From Paracoccaceae bacterium (lineage in GTDB: Bacteria > Pseudomonadota > Alphaproteobacteria > Rhodobacterales > Rhodobacteraceae), in the NCBI GenBank assembly GCA_020628545.1, contig JAHDEX010000008.1, forward strand, positions 27,202-91,201: DNA of 64,000 nt, given 5' to 3'. Below, in pieces: positions 1 through 8,095 of this stretch. Both the position numbers and the translations under genes were made by a program. How positions within the stretch are numbered: the stretch's first letter is position 1; each line of letters begins with the position of its first letter. The notes below the pieces were generated by a model. It did no database searches. It was not told the origin of the DNA and was given only the letters and a program-made list of their open reading frames with translations.

Positions 1-1660
1 GCGTGCGATCGTTGAAGATGATGTAGGCCGGCACACCCGCCTGCTCGGCCAGCGCACGGCGTTTGGCTTTGAGTGCGGACAGCAGCGGCGCATCTTCCTC
101 ACTCACCATCTGGCGCACCTTCGGCCCGCTGCCTTTGGCAGCGCGGATGGTGTCGCGGCGCAGATCGATGCTCGCCTCGCCTTTGAGGATCGGGATCGCG
201 GCGTCGGTCATCCGCAGCGCGCCATGGCGTGCCGGATCAGGCCGCATCAGGTCGTGGCCCATCATTTGTCGGAAGATCGCCTGCCATTGGCGGCGGTCAT
301 AGTCTTTCCCGACACCGTAAGTGGGCAAGCTCGCATGGCCGCGCTGGCGGATCTTGTCGGTCTCGTTGCCCAGCAGAATGTCGATGAGGTGGCCTGCACC
401 GAACCATTCCTCAGTCCGCAACGCCGCTGACAGGGCCATGCGGACCGGTGTGGTGCCGTCGAACACTTCTGCCGGTTTGTCGCAGAGGTCGCATTTGCCG
501 CAGGGATCTGCCGTCTCGCCGAAGTAGCCCAGCAGGTTCTGACGCCGGCACCGCAACGCCTCAGCTAGGCCAAGCAATGCGTTCAGACGGGCATGATCCG
601 CACTGCGGCGTTCGGGCGGGGCGACACCTTCATCAATCTGCTGGCGGCGGTAGCGAATATCATCGGGGCCAAAGAGCGTCAGCGTCTCTGCGGGACCGCC
701 ATCGCGCCCGGCGCGACCGATCTCCTGGTAATAGGCTTCGATTGATTTTGGCAGGTCTGCATGGGCGACCCAGCGGATGTCCGGTTTGTCGATCCCCATG
801 CCGAAGGCAACCGTGGCCACCACGATCAGCCCGTCTTCCTGCTGAAAGCGACGCTCCACCTCGCGTCGGTCATCGGCTTCCATGCCGCCGTGGTAGTGAC
901 AGGCACTGTGGCCCGCCTCTCGCAACGCGTGGGCGAGTGTTTCGGTTTTTGCCCGTGTCCCGCAATAGACGATGCCGGATTGCCCTTTGCGGGCTGCGGC
1001 GAAGTTGAGGATCTGCGCGCGCGGACCATCTTTGACGGCAAACGCAAGGTGGATGTTGGGGCGATCAAAGCCACGCAGGAAAGTTTCCGGCTGTTGGCCC
1101 GCGAAAAGCTTGGCAATGATCTCTTCCCGCGTCTCTGCGTCAGCGGTCGCCGTGAAGGCGGCGAGGGGGACATCAAGCGTCTCGCGCAAGGTGCCGATGC
1201 GCAGATAATCGGGGCGGAAGTCGTGACCCCATTGGCTGACGCAATGTGCCTCATCGACGGCAATGAGATTGACGTTGGCGCGGCGCAACATCGCGATGGT
1301 GCCGCTGGCCGCAAGGCGTTCGGGCGCCATGTAAAGCAGCTTCAACCGGCCAGCAGACAGCTTGTCCCAGACAGCATCGGTTTCTTCGTCTGTATTGCCG
1401 GAGGTGAGCGCGCCCGCCTCAACCCCTGCTTCCCGCAGGCCACGCACCTGATCCCGCATCAAAGCGATTAGCGGTGAGATGACGACGGTCACGCCATCCC
1501 GCACCAAAGCAGGCAGTTGAAAGCAAAGCGATTTGCCACCGCCTGTCGGCATAATCGCAAGCGTGTTTTCACCACGCGCGACAGCCTCAACAATTTCCTG
1601 TTGGCCGGGGCGAAAGGCGTCAAAGCCAAAGACGTCGCGAAGCAGCACTGCGGCGCTCAT
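1..1660 (-). CDS. recQ: ATP-dependent DNA helicase RecQ (3' end cut by window)
   Basis: RecQ is a 3'-5' DNA helicase that unwinds forks and recombination intermediates in the cytoplasm. Reading the minus strand from the ATG at 1660 gives an uninterrupted frame to the window edge (about 553 residues visible). It has a Walker A motif (TGGGKS, near residue 40), the RecQ DEAHC box (near residue 135), the C-terminal helicase motif around YYQEIGRAGRDG, and the Cys-rich zinc-binding region (CRRQNLLGYFG, then CGKCDLC). The region after the zinc site is RQC/winged-helix-like; only part of any HRDC domain can be present before the edge. It is divergent from the phosphatase-like gene at 1832. The family is clear; only the C-terminus is missing. 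Confidence 0.95.
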   Translation of the reverse strand, partial: MSAAVLLRDVFGFDAFRPGQQEIVEAVARGENTLAIMPTGGGKSLCFQLPALVRDGVTVVISPLIALMRDQVRGLREAGVEAGALTSGNTDEETDAVWDKLSAGRLKLLYMAPERLAASGTIAMLRRANVNLIAVDEAHCVSQWGHDFRPDYLRIGTLRETLDVPLAAFTATADAETREEIIAKLFAGQQPETFLRGFDRPNIHLAFAVKDGPRAQILNFAAARKGQSGIVYCGTRAKTETLAHALREAGHSACHYHGGMEADDRREVERRFQQEDGLIVVATVAFGMGIDKPDIRWVAHADLPKSIEAYYQEIGRAGRDGGPAETLTLFGPDDIRYRRQQIDEGVAPPERRSADHARLNALLGLAEALRCRRQNLLGYFGETADPCGKCDLCDKPAEVFDGTTPVRMALSAALRTEEWFGAGHLIDILLGNETDKIRQRGHASLPTYGVGKDYDRRQWQAIFRQMMGHDLMRPDPARHGALRMTDAAIPILKGEASIDLRRDTIRAAKGSGPKVRQMVSEEDAPLLSALKAKRRALAEQAGVPAYIIFNDRT

Positions 1661-1831
1661 GCTGGTGGTTCCTGTCGGTTTTTTGTTTTCTGCTCTTAGT
1701 CTGATGGTCACATATTACGATGTGCTGAACAAGGCATTCAGGCGCGAAATGCTGCCGCAGCGCCGCAAGATTGCGCGGTTGCCAAGCCGGTGCCAACAGC
1801 CTAGGTCTGGCGTGGACATAAGGGGAACACG

Positions 1832-2482
1832 ATGGGTGAGATCACACTGGTCCGGCACGGCCAAGCCAATTCAGCGGCGGATAATGAGGCGGACTATGAC
1901 AACCTGTCAGATCTGGGACGCCAACAGGCCAAATGGCTCGGCGCGTGGATGGCCGCGCATGACCAGCCGTACGACGTTGTCTATAGTGGCACGCTACACC
2001 GTCAGATGGATACGGCAACCGAGATGGGCTTTCCCAATGCACAGCGCGACGCGCGTTTGAATGAGATTGCCTATTACGATCTGACCGAAGAGATGGCCGA
2101 CTACCGGCCCGACCTGCCCCGCGTCTCACCTAGTGACTTTGAGGTGCATTTTCCGGCGACGCTGAATGCCTGGAAGGACGGTCACATCAAAGGGACCGAG
2201 AGCTGGGTGGCGTTCTGCACGCGGGTATCCGAGATCCTTGATCTTGCGTCGCAACCCGGCAAGCGGGTGCTGTGCGTGACCTCAGGCGGGGTTATCGCGC
2301 GTGCGGTTTCGCAAATCCTTGCGCTTGATATTGAGAACATGGCGCGGATTGCCGTGCCCGTCTACAACACCTCAGTCCACCGTTTTCATGTGCGTGAAGG
2401 GTCGATCCCGATGCTGGCGACGTTCAACAGCGCGCCGCATCTTGATGTTGCTGACCGGATTGAGGCGCGCACCTACTACTAG
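1832..2482 (+). CDS. Histidine phosphatase family protein, atypical active site
   Basis: 216-residue protein of the phosphoglycerate-mutase-like (histidine phosphatase) superfamily, probably cytoplasmic. The N-terminus carries the RHG motif (LVRHGQ, catalytic His at residue 9), followed by the conserved YSGTLHRQMDTA segment (usual form SSxLxRAxxTA) and the acidic LNEI segment. The second catalytic His, normally in a VSHGGVI-like motif, is replaced: the protein reads VTSGGVIARAV near residue 152. This suggests altered or lost phosphatase activity. The start is supported by AAGGGGA about 7 bases upstream of ATG. Substrate unknown. It stands alone, divergent from recQ. Confidence 0.85.
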   Translation: MGEITLVRHGQANSAADNEADYDNLSDLGRQQAKWLGAWMAAHDQPYDVVYSGTLHRQMDTATEMGFPNAQRDARLNEIAYYDLTEEMADYRPDLPRVSPSDFEVHFPATLNAWKDGHIKGTESWVAFCTRVSEILDLASQPGKRVLCVTSGGVIARAVSQILALDIENMARIAVPVYNTSVHRFHVREGSIPMLATFNSAPHLDVADRIEARTYY

Positions 2483-2495
2483 GCCGGACGCGGGC

Positions 2496-2762
2496 TTAGT
2501 CGATCGCGGCGCTGTCGGTGCAGGTATGGCCATTGCAGGGCATGTCACCCGCATGCTGGGTCAGCGCCCAGATCTGGCTGCGCCGCTCCGCGATTTCGAC
2601 AGACGATAGGCTTGCGTCCATTGGCATCATCCGCGACGACGAATGATACGCCATGGATGGCGAAATCTCTGACTGTGTGACGTCAAAATTCGCGATGAAC
2701 GGAATTGCCGTGCCGATTGCGGCGCAAGTGGCGTAAGTCGTGAATCGAAACAGAAATGGCAT
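2496..2762 (-). CDS. Hypothetical small membrane/exported protein
   Basis: Open frame of 88 codons starting at the ATG of 2762, preceded by GGGGG at about 6 bases. The product begins with a short hydrophobic segment (residues 2-25, MPFLFRFTTYATCAAIG...) that could be a signal peptide or membrane anchor, followed by a hydrophilic tail with two Cys (CNGHTC) close to the C-terminus. No family recognised. An alternative in-frame ATG lies 12 bases upstream at 2774. The gene converges with the phosphatase gene. Coding status is uncertain because only the hydrophobic start and position support it. Confidence 0.4.
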   Translation of the reverse strand: MPFLFRFTTYATCAAIGTAIPFIANFDVTQSEISPSMAYHSSSRMMPMDASLSSVEIAERRSQIWALTQHAGDMPCNGHTCTDSAAID

Positions 2763-3249
2763 GATGGCCCCCATACGTTCTGCAGGATGAACCCTGTATG
2801 AACAAAGTCGTCCTCGATTCGGCCGAGAATGAGGCTGGCGTGGGGCGTTTCCGCCAAGATTGAGAAAAAAGTCGCGAGGATAGCGGCGCGTCTGCTTCGG
2901 TCGCAAATGACTTAATCGTCGCCTGACTGATCAGCGCCGTCCCGGTGAAGGGGGCCAAGTGCGGCAGGGCGTCCGGGACGATTGGCAGGATGCATACTAT
3001 GCAGATGTGCGGCTGTAAGCCTTTGATTCAAAAAGATGCCCGAAAGAGAGCCATCTTCGTTGAACCTGAGCGAAATCTCGATCGCCATGAAAGCACCTGC
3101 ACCATTTTCAGGACCATCTGCCCACCGTGCATTCGCGTCTTATGGCGAATATTTTTCGATCAACGCAAGGTCATTAAAGTATACGCTGTGGTACTAACAA
3201 CTTTGCGGTGAAAGCCAAAATTTATCGGGTCAGTCTTTCCGAATGCGCC
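2763..3249. other. Gene-poor stretch, no convincing gene
   Basis: About 490 bases between the small hypothetical protein and the end of the SDR gene. The part from roughly 3000 to 3230 is visibly richer in A+T than its neighbours. Short open frames occur on both strands (for example GTG 2945 to 3211 on plus), but their translations show no family features and no ribosome binding site. It may hold a promoter for the minus-strand gene below 2762 or be a decayed remnant. I see no RNA gene here. Confidence 0.5.
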
Positions 3250-3987
3250 CTATTTGGATCCGAACAGGCGGTAGTAGAGCCAATCTGGCAACAATTGTGA
3301 CCCACGAAAGACCCAAGAGAAGAGCATCGGGAAGCTCTTTTTGAATCGGTCGGAGTTCATATGGTCAAAGACTTCATTTGCCGCCTCTTCGGGGGACATG
3401 ATGAAAGGCATGTTGAAGTCGTTCTTGTCGGTCAGCCGTGTCTTGATGAAACCCGGATTGATCAACTGCACCTCAATCGGGCTTGTCCGCAGATCTGCCT
3501 GCATGCTTTCGGCCAAGGCCATCATGCCTGCTTTTGAGGACGCATAGCCGATCGCACCCGGCAATCCACGAAAGCCCGACAGCGATCCGGTCAGGACGAT
3601 GTGACCGCTGCCTCTTGCGATCATATCGCCGATCACCGCACCGACGACGCGGGATGCGCCCAGGAAGTTGATCTCTCCCATGAGGTCGGCTTTTTCGTTG
3701 TCCCACTCGCTCGACTTCATCGGCCAGTAGACGCCTGCAAGGTAGACCACGCCATCGACTGGGCCAATCTTGGCGGCTGCGGCCTCAACCGTTTCCCGAT
3801 CAGCGACATCTACGGTGACGTAATCAGCTTTGCTCGGCAGTTCTTCGACAAGCGATTTCAGCCGATCTTCGGACCGGGCGGAGACGATGACCTCAGCACC
3901 AGCAGCACTGAGTTTGTGTGCTACGGCGCGACCGAGGCCTTCGCTGGCGCCAACAAGCCAATACCGCTTTCCAGTCCAGTCTTTCAC
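3250..3987 (-). CDS. Short-chain dehydrogenase/reductase (SDR)
   Basis: 245-residue NAD(P)-dependent oxidoreductase with a Rossmann fold. The nucleotide-binding motif GASEGLG is at residues 13-19, the catalytic Ser is near residue 135 (TGSLSG), and the YxxxK pair is Y148/K152 (GYASSK). I chose GTG 3987 because GGGGA lies 5 bases before it and it starts 1 base after the upstream TAA; a longer ATG frame from 4044 would run into the preceding gene. It is the last gene of the five-gene operon divergent from rpoE-chrR. The arrangement matches, from memory, that next to rpoE-chrR in Rhodobacter sphaeroides. Substrate unknown; an oxidised lipid or carbonyl product is an inference from context. Confidence 0.88.
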   Translation of the reverse strand: MKDWTGKRYWLVGASEGLGRAVAHKLSAAGAEVIVSARSEDRLKSLVEELPSKADYVTVDVADRETVEAAAAKIGPVDGVVYLAGVYWPMKSSEWDNEKADLMGEINFLGASRVVGAVIGDMIARGSGHIVLTGSLSGFRGLPGAIGYASSKAGMMALAESMQADLRTSPIEVQLINPGFIKTRLTDKNDFNMPFIMSPEEAANEVFDHMNSDRFKKSFPMLFSWVFRGSQLLPDWLYYRLFGSK

Positions 3988-3988
3988 G

Positions 3989-4573
3989 TTATTCCCCAGC
4001 GAGTGCTTGGCGTGCGGGTTCCGCTGGGCGCATTGTTGCGACAAGTTCTGCCACCTTAATGCCGAACTTGCGGAATTGAGAACGGTTCATGATCGACCCG
4101 TTGGACAGCAGGTACATCCAGTCCGTCGTGTCCAGGACGTGGCCGCCGGCCTCTTCACTTAGCTTGATGCGGTAGTTCAAAAGAACAGCTGAGCCCTTTT
4201 GCTGTCCGGAGCCAACACCAATGACATCCGGTGCCTCTGCCTTGATCGCACCGTCATTGCCGAGTGTCAGACGCCATTCGCGGTTCTGAACGTTGCCGCT
4301 GTCGTAATGAAACACCTCTTTCATGACGCCAACGTTGCCTTCCCATGACGCATCAAAGTGCGCCGTGAAGCGGGACGACACGCGACCCGTTGGGCCATAG
4401 ATAATGCCTTCGCAGGTGATCGGGCCGTTCAGCCGCTCGCGAATATCAAAGTCTGGGCCGGTGTTTGCGTAATCATCTGGGTTCTGCGCCCAGAATGACA
4501 CGTAGCGAGATTTCATCAGCACTGCGACGAGCGCGAGGCAAACCCCGATCAGAACGTAGGGAAGAAACGACAC
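3989..4573 (-). CDS. DUF3833 family protein
   Basis: 194-residue protein with one N-terminal hydrophobic helix (about residues 4-21) and a soluble domain of the DUF3833 type: DIRERLNGPITCEGIIYGPTG, the FxAHFDASWEG and FHYDSGNVQNREWRL segments, and DTTDWMYLLSNGSIMNRSQFRKFG. Function is not established; the family is thought to be lipocalin-like and membrane-anchored. GTG start at 4573 with GGAGG 8 bases upstream, just behind the MFS gene's stop. Its constant company with an SDR, a carrier, DUF1365 and a flavin oxidase suggests a role in lipid modification under RpoE control; this is inference. Confidence 0.85.
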   Translation of the reverse strand: MSFLPYVLIGVCLALVAVLMKSRYVSFWAQNPDDYANTGPDFDIRERLNGPITCEGIIYGPTGRVSSRFTAHFDASWEGNVGVMKEVFHYDSGNVQNREWRLTLGNDGAIKAEAPDVIGVGSGQQKGSAVLLNYRIKLSEEAGGHVLDTTDWMYLLSNGSIMNRSQFRKFGIKVAELVATMRPAEPARQALAGE

Positions 4574-4576
4574 CGT

Positions 4577-5791
4577 TTATTCCTCCAGTTTGGTGGCCGC
4601 CAAAATGACGATCGACACCAGTTTCAAAACAGACGGCACCAGTGCGTAGAGCACGGCGAGCGTCGCGATGGCCTCCGGCGGTTGGCTTTCTGCCCCTGCC
4701 TGAAAACCGGCCCCTTCCAGCAGCGGCAAAAGCGCTACCGCTGCGAAGGCCAGCGTGAATTTGCTGACCAGCGACCACAATCCAAACCCCTGCCCCCCGT
4801 TCGGGGCGACTACGCTCATCCGTTTGGCGAATAGCGCCGGAAGCAACGTGAGGTCTGCACCAATTGTTGTCCCTGATAGTACGCACACAATCGCAAAATA
4901 GATCACGTCGCCCTCGCCTAAAGTGTAGGTGAATCCGAATGAGAGGATGGCCAGGACCATTGCCGTGAGCAGGACCGGCTTTTCACCGTATCGACGCGCC
5001 AGTGCAGACCAGCCAAAAGCGGACACTGCAGCGGACAAGAAGAACAGAACAAGCAGCGGCCCTTCCCAGCCCGGCGCGCCCAATCCGCTTTCGACGAAAA
5101 ACAGGAACAAGGTGGATGACACTGCGACCGGCGTGGCGTTCACTAATGCAAGTATCAGAAGCCGCCGGGCCTGCTTGTCGGCCCAGATCGCACGGATGGG
5201 TGTTGGTTCCGTCTGAACCCGTGCGCCCCACTCTGGCCACATCCAGATCACGGCGGCGAGCGTCACCCCACCAAAGCCCCAAGCGAAGGCCGCAAACGGA
5301 TCAAAACCGTTTCCCATCAACAAGGTAGGGGTAACCGCTGCGATGCAAATGCCAAGCAACGCCCCGGTCTCGCGCCAAGCTGCGAGGCGGACGTGACCGT
5401 TATCTGCCGTGGCTGCCTTCGAGATGCCTTGAGCATAGAAATTGATGCTGAGGAACGAGAAGGCGGAGAACAATCCGAACAATGTCAGCCCAAACCACCA
5501 GAGCGGATCAATGGGCGGCGTGACCGCAAAAAGACCAATCATTGACACCGCCAGAAGCAAACCACCGATGGCCACAGCAAAGGGCCGCGCCTTTCCCAAC
5601 CGTTCGCTCAGCCAGCCCAAGGCCGGGTCTTGCACAACGTCAATTAGTCGCAGGGCGAATAACATGGTGCCGAGCGCGGCCAAGGTCACATCATAGTTAT
5701 CGACGTAGAGTTTGGGCGCATAGATATAGATCGGCAGGCCCGCCGCGTTGATCACCGCGGCGAAGAGGCTGTACGCAGGAAGCCGGTTCAT
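4577..5791 (-). CDS. MFS (GPH-type) transporter
   Basis: 404-residue integral membrane protein with about 12 hydrophobic helices and the glycoside-pentoside-hexuronide (MFS_2) pattern: RLIDVVQDPALGWLSERLGKARP in the first cytoplasmic loop, and a second-half LARRYGEKPVLL loop. ATG at 5791 overlaps the stop of the DUF1365 gene (ATGA), so translation is coupled; a longer in-frame extension upstream lies inside DUF1365 and is rejected. Substrate unknown. A carrier of this family occupies the same position in the R. sphaeroides RpoE-linked operon, which argues against simple sugar transport and for a lipid- or stress-related cargo, but that is inference. Confidence 0.88.
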   Translation of the reverse strand: MNRLPAYSLFAAVINAAGLPIYIYAPKLYVDNYDVTLAALGTMLFALRLIDVVQDPALGWLSERLGKARPFAVAIGGLLLAVSMIGLFAVTPPIDPLWWFGLTLFGLFSAFSFLSINFYAQGISKAATADNGHVRLAAWRETGALLGICIAAVTPTLLMGNGFDPFAAFAWGFGGVTLAAVIWMWPEWGARVQTEPTPIRAIWADKQARRLLILALVNATPVAVSSTLFLFFVESGLGAPGWEGPLLVLFFLSAAVSAFGWSALARRYGEKPVLLTAMVLAILSFGFTYTLGEGDVIYFAIVCVLSGTTIGADLTLLPALFAKRMSVVAPNGGQGFGLWSLVSKFTLAFAAVALLPLLEGAGFQAGAESQPPEAIATLAVLYALVPSVLKLVSIVILAATKLEE

Positions 5792-6543
5792 TTTGAGACT
5801 TCGATGTCCAAAGGCTCCGGACAAGAGCGGAAGGTCGCTTTTTTCCACCACAGTTTGATGGCCTGCCAGTGGATCAGTGTCAGCACACGGCGCGATCCGA
5901 AGGGGCGACGGAACGCCGCCTGAATGATGGACCGGTTTGTCAGCGGCTGCCGATCCCCTTTCAACGTGGCGATCAGCCCACCGTTGCCCCGGCTATAGTC
6001 GATCACGATGTGAACATGTGCGTCGCTGACGTCAAAGCGGAAGGTGTACCCGCCTTCGATTGGCTGGAATGGCGAGACGTGGAAGATCTTCGTGGCATCC
6101 AGCGTCTCATCCTTCGTGATCTCACGCAGATCAGGATGGTGACACAGGTAAGAGTGGCGCTGACTGAACGTATTGGTGACCTCGGCGATCACAACCCGCA
6201 GCACCTCATCCGCGTCATAGCACAGCCAAAACGACACCGGGTTAAACACGTGGCCGAGCATCCGGGGCTGGGCGAGCAGTTTGATGGGGCCGGTCAGGTC
6301 GATTTGATGCTCTGCCAGGACCTCCCGCACCCAATCCGCGCCACGGCCCGCCTTCAAGGCGCCACCATGGTCACTGTCGTGCAGGGACATGAGGCTGCCA
6401 CCATTGCGCCGAAACAGGCCCGGGCCGCGCACCGGCGCATCAGCATCGACCATCACGTAATCAATGGAATAGCGAAACGCGTTTTTGATCGCCCCACGCC
6501 GCCCGTGATAGGTTTCACCCGCGATATGATCGATCGTGCTCAC
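5788..6543 (-). CDS. DUF1365 family protein
   Basis: 251-residue cytoplasmic protein of the DUF1365 family, recognised by YHGRRGAIKNAFRYSIDY near the N-terminus, HVFNPVSFWLCYD near residue 98, and EVTNTFSQRHSYL. GTG start at 6543 overlaps the TGA of the preceding flavin oxidase (GTGA). DUF1365 proteins commonly pair with FAD amine-oxidase-like proteins and cyclopropane-fatty-acid-synthase-like methyltransferases. In R. sphaeroides, proteins from this cluster have been connected to ChrR turnover and to furan/branched fatty acid formation; I recall this only in outline and do not assign a reaction. Confidence 0.87.
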   Translation of the reverse strand: MSTIDHIAGETYHGRRGAIKNAFRYSIDYVMVDADAPVRGPGLFRRNGGSLMSLHDSDHGGALKAGRGADWVREVLAEHQIDLTGPIKLLAQPRMLGHVFNPVSFWLCYDADEVLRVVIAEVTNTFSQRHSYLCHHPDLREITKDETLDATKIFHVSPFQPIEGGYTFRFDVSDAHVHIVIDYSRGNGGLIATLKGDRQPLTNRSIIQAAFRRPFGSRRVLTLIHWQAIKLWWKKATFRSCPEPLDIEVSK

Positions 6544-7841
6544 TCTGCCGCAACAGTCAGACGGTCACGCGCGTTCAATGCATGCACGACGTCGTAGCCA
6601 GATGACAGCCCGTCCTCATGGAAGCCATTCTTCATCCAGGCCCCGCAGAACCATGTGCGGTTTGAGCCGTTCATCGCTGCGGCCTCTGCCTGCGCGGCAA
6701 TGGCAGCGGTGTCGTAGACCGGATGGCGCAGATTGGTTTCATCCCAGATGAGGCTTTCGTCGATATCTCGGGTGCTGTTGAGTGTGACCATCAGCGGGTC
6801 AGCTTGCAACCATGGCTGCAGCGAGTTCATCCAGTATGTCAGGTCGATCTGCTCGGATGTTTTGTTGCCGGCTTCGGTGTAATTCCAAGATGACCAGGTC
6901 TGGCGACGCTTGGGCATGAGGGATGTGTCGGAATGTAGCACGACCTTGTTGCCTTGGTACCGGATCGCACCCAAGACGCGTTTTTCGGCATCTGTCGCAT
7001 CAACGAGCATGCGTAACGTGTCGTCCGAGTGTGTTGCGAAGACAACCTCGTCAAAATGCTCCCAATCGTCAGACTGTGTTGCCACATCCGCGCCGGTCGG
7101 GGTGCGTCGTACACCTGCAATCGGCGTGCCCAGCCGCATCTCGACCCCGCGCTTGAACATCGACGCGCCCAGACGGCGGACATATTCCTGGCTGCCGCCG
7201 TCGACGGTGTACCATTGATGCTGGCCGTTGGCCGTCAACAACGCGTGGTTATCGAAAAAGCGCAGCAAAGACAGCGCGGGGAAATTGAGGATCTTTTCCT
7301 TGGGCGTGGACCAGATTGCCCCTGAAAATGGCAGTAGATAGTGATCAGCGAAAAAGCTGGACAGACGCAACTTCGCCATGAGGCCACTGACGGTCAGGTC
7401 CGGATCGGCCTCTGCCGCGACGAGACCGTCTTTGTTGAACTTTACGAGATCACGCACCAACCGCAGGAACCGTGGGTCAAACGCATTGCGCCGTGTCGCA
7501 AAAAGAGCGTCGAGACTTGCGAGCCCATACTCCATGCGTCCCCCGCCAAAGGATGCGCCGAAGCTCATATTGCTTTTGGTCACTGGCACGTTCAGGTGGT
7601 CGAACAATTCCGTCAGGTTCGGATAGTTCGCGTAATTGAAGACGATGAACCCGGTATCAACTGTCTGGTCACCATTGCGACCAGCCACTTTCGTGCGGGC
7701 GTGTCCACCCAACCGCGCCTCTGCTTCAAAAAGCACAACATGATGGTTCTTGGCCAAGGCGTGTGCGGCACCCATGCCTGAAATGCCAGCCCCAATCACT
7801 GCTATCTTGCGGGGCGCGGCGGTCGTTGTTTCGAATGGCAT
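6540..7841 (-). CDS. FAD-dependent oxidoreductase (flavin amine oxidase type)
   Basis: 433-residue flavoprotein with an N-terminal Rossmann dinucleotide site (IAVIGAGISGMGAAHAL, residues 14-30, then an acidic strand end at FEAEARLGGHA) and a C-terminal FAD loop (TWFCGAWMKNGFHEDGLSSG). This is the NAD(P)-binding Rossmann plus amine-oxidase architecture often placed beside DUF1365 and CFA-synthase-like enzymes. Start at ATG 7841 is chosen because the longer frame lacks the motif context and would cover the candidate promoter. First gene of the five-gene minus-strand operon, with a promoter-like element at 7879-7908. Probable role: oxidation or desaturation of a membrane fatty acyl chain, inferred from neighbours. 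Confidence 0.9.
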   Translation of the reverse strand: MPFETTTAAPRKIAVIGAGISGMGAAHALAKNHHVVLFEAEARLGGHARTKVAGRNGDQTVDTGFIVFNYANYPNLTELFDHLNVPVTKSNMSFGASFGGGRMEYGLASLDALFATRRNAFDPRFLRLVRDLVKFNKDGLVAAEADPDLTVSGLMAKLRLSSFFADHYLLPFSGAIWSTPKEKILNFPALSLLRFFDNHALLTANGQHQWYTVDGGSQEYVRRLGASMFKRGVEMRLGTPIAGVRRTPTGADVATQSDDWEHFDEVVFATHSDDTLRMLVDATDAEKRVLGAIRYQGNKVVLHSDTSLMPKRRQTWSSWNYTEAGNKTSEQIDLTYWMNSLQPWLQADPLMVTLNSTRDIDESLIWDETNLRHPVYDTAAIAAQAEAAAMNGSNRTWFCGAWMKNGFHEDGLSSGYDVVHALNARDRLTVAAE

Positions 7842-7878
7842 GAGGTCGATTGGTCCTGTGGAAGTGCGAAATTTTATC

Positions 7879-7908
7879 TTTGTACGGAACAGACATAGCT
7901 CTGGATGA
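7879..7908 (-). promoter_or_regulatory. Candidate RpoE (ECF) promoter of the five-gene operon
   Basis: On the minus strand, TCATCC (7908-7903), an 18-base spacer, then TACAAA (7884-7879). Transcription would begin about 30-40 bases before the ATG at 7841. The -35 resembles the TGATC-type element described for R. sphaeroides RpoE with one mismatch. Position, strand and spacing match those of the rpoE promoter candidate on the other strand. Confidence 0.45.
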
Positions 7909-7959
7909 GTTCCGGAAAGGCCCTGTGTGAAAAATGACGAAAAAAACTTGTGCCGGCAG

Positions 7960-7989
7960 TGATCTGATCCCGGCCCACCGCCGTAGGAA
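7960..7989 (+). promoter_or_regulatory. Candidate autoregulated promoter of rpoE-chrR
   Basis: TGATCT at 7960-7965, an 18-base spacer, then TAGGAA at 7984-7989. An overlapping TGATCC lies at 7965-7970. This fits the family habit of ECF autoregulation and would give a leader of about 100 bases to the GTG at 8096. It also argues that the open frame extending upstream of 8096 is not translated. Confidence 0.45.
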
Positions 7990-8095
7990 TGGTATGTTGA
8001 CGACAACCGTCCCGACGGCCACACCGGATGGAAGCGAGCTTGCTAAGCTGACAGCTATGCAAGGCTCAAACGGTTTTGGCGTGAAGGCAAAAGGC

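Noticed and set aside
2945-3211. 88-codon plus-strand open frame in the gene-poor stretch
   Set aside because: It has no ribosome binding site and no recognisable family, and its codons look random.
7934-8095. Upstream extension of the rpoE frame
   Set aside because: It covers the candidate promoter, and the family N-terminus aligns with GTG 8096.
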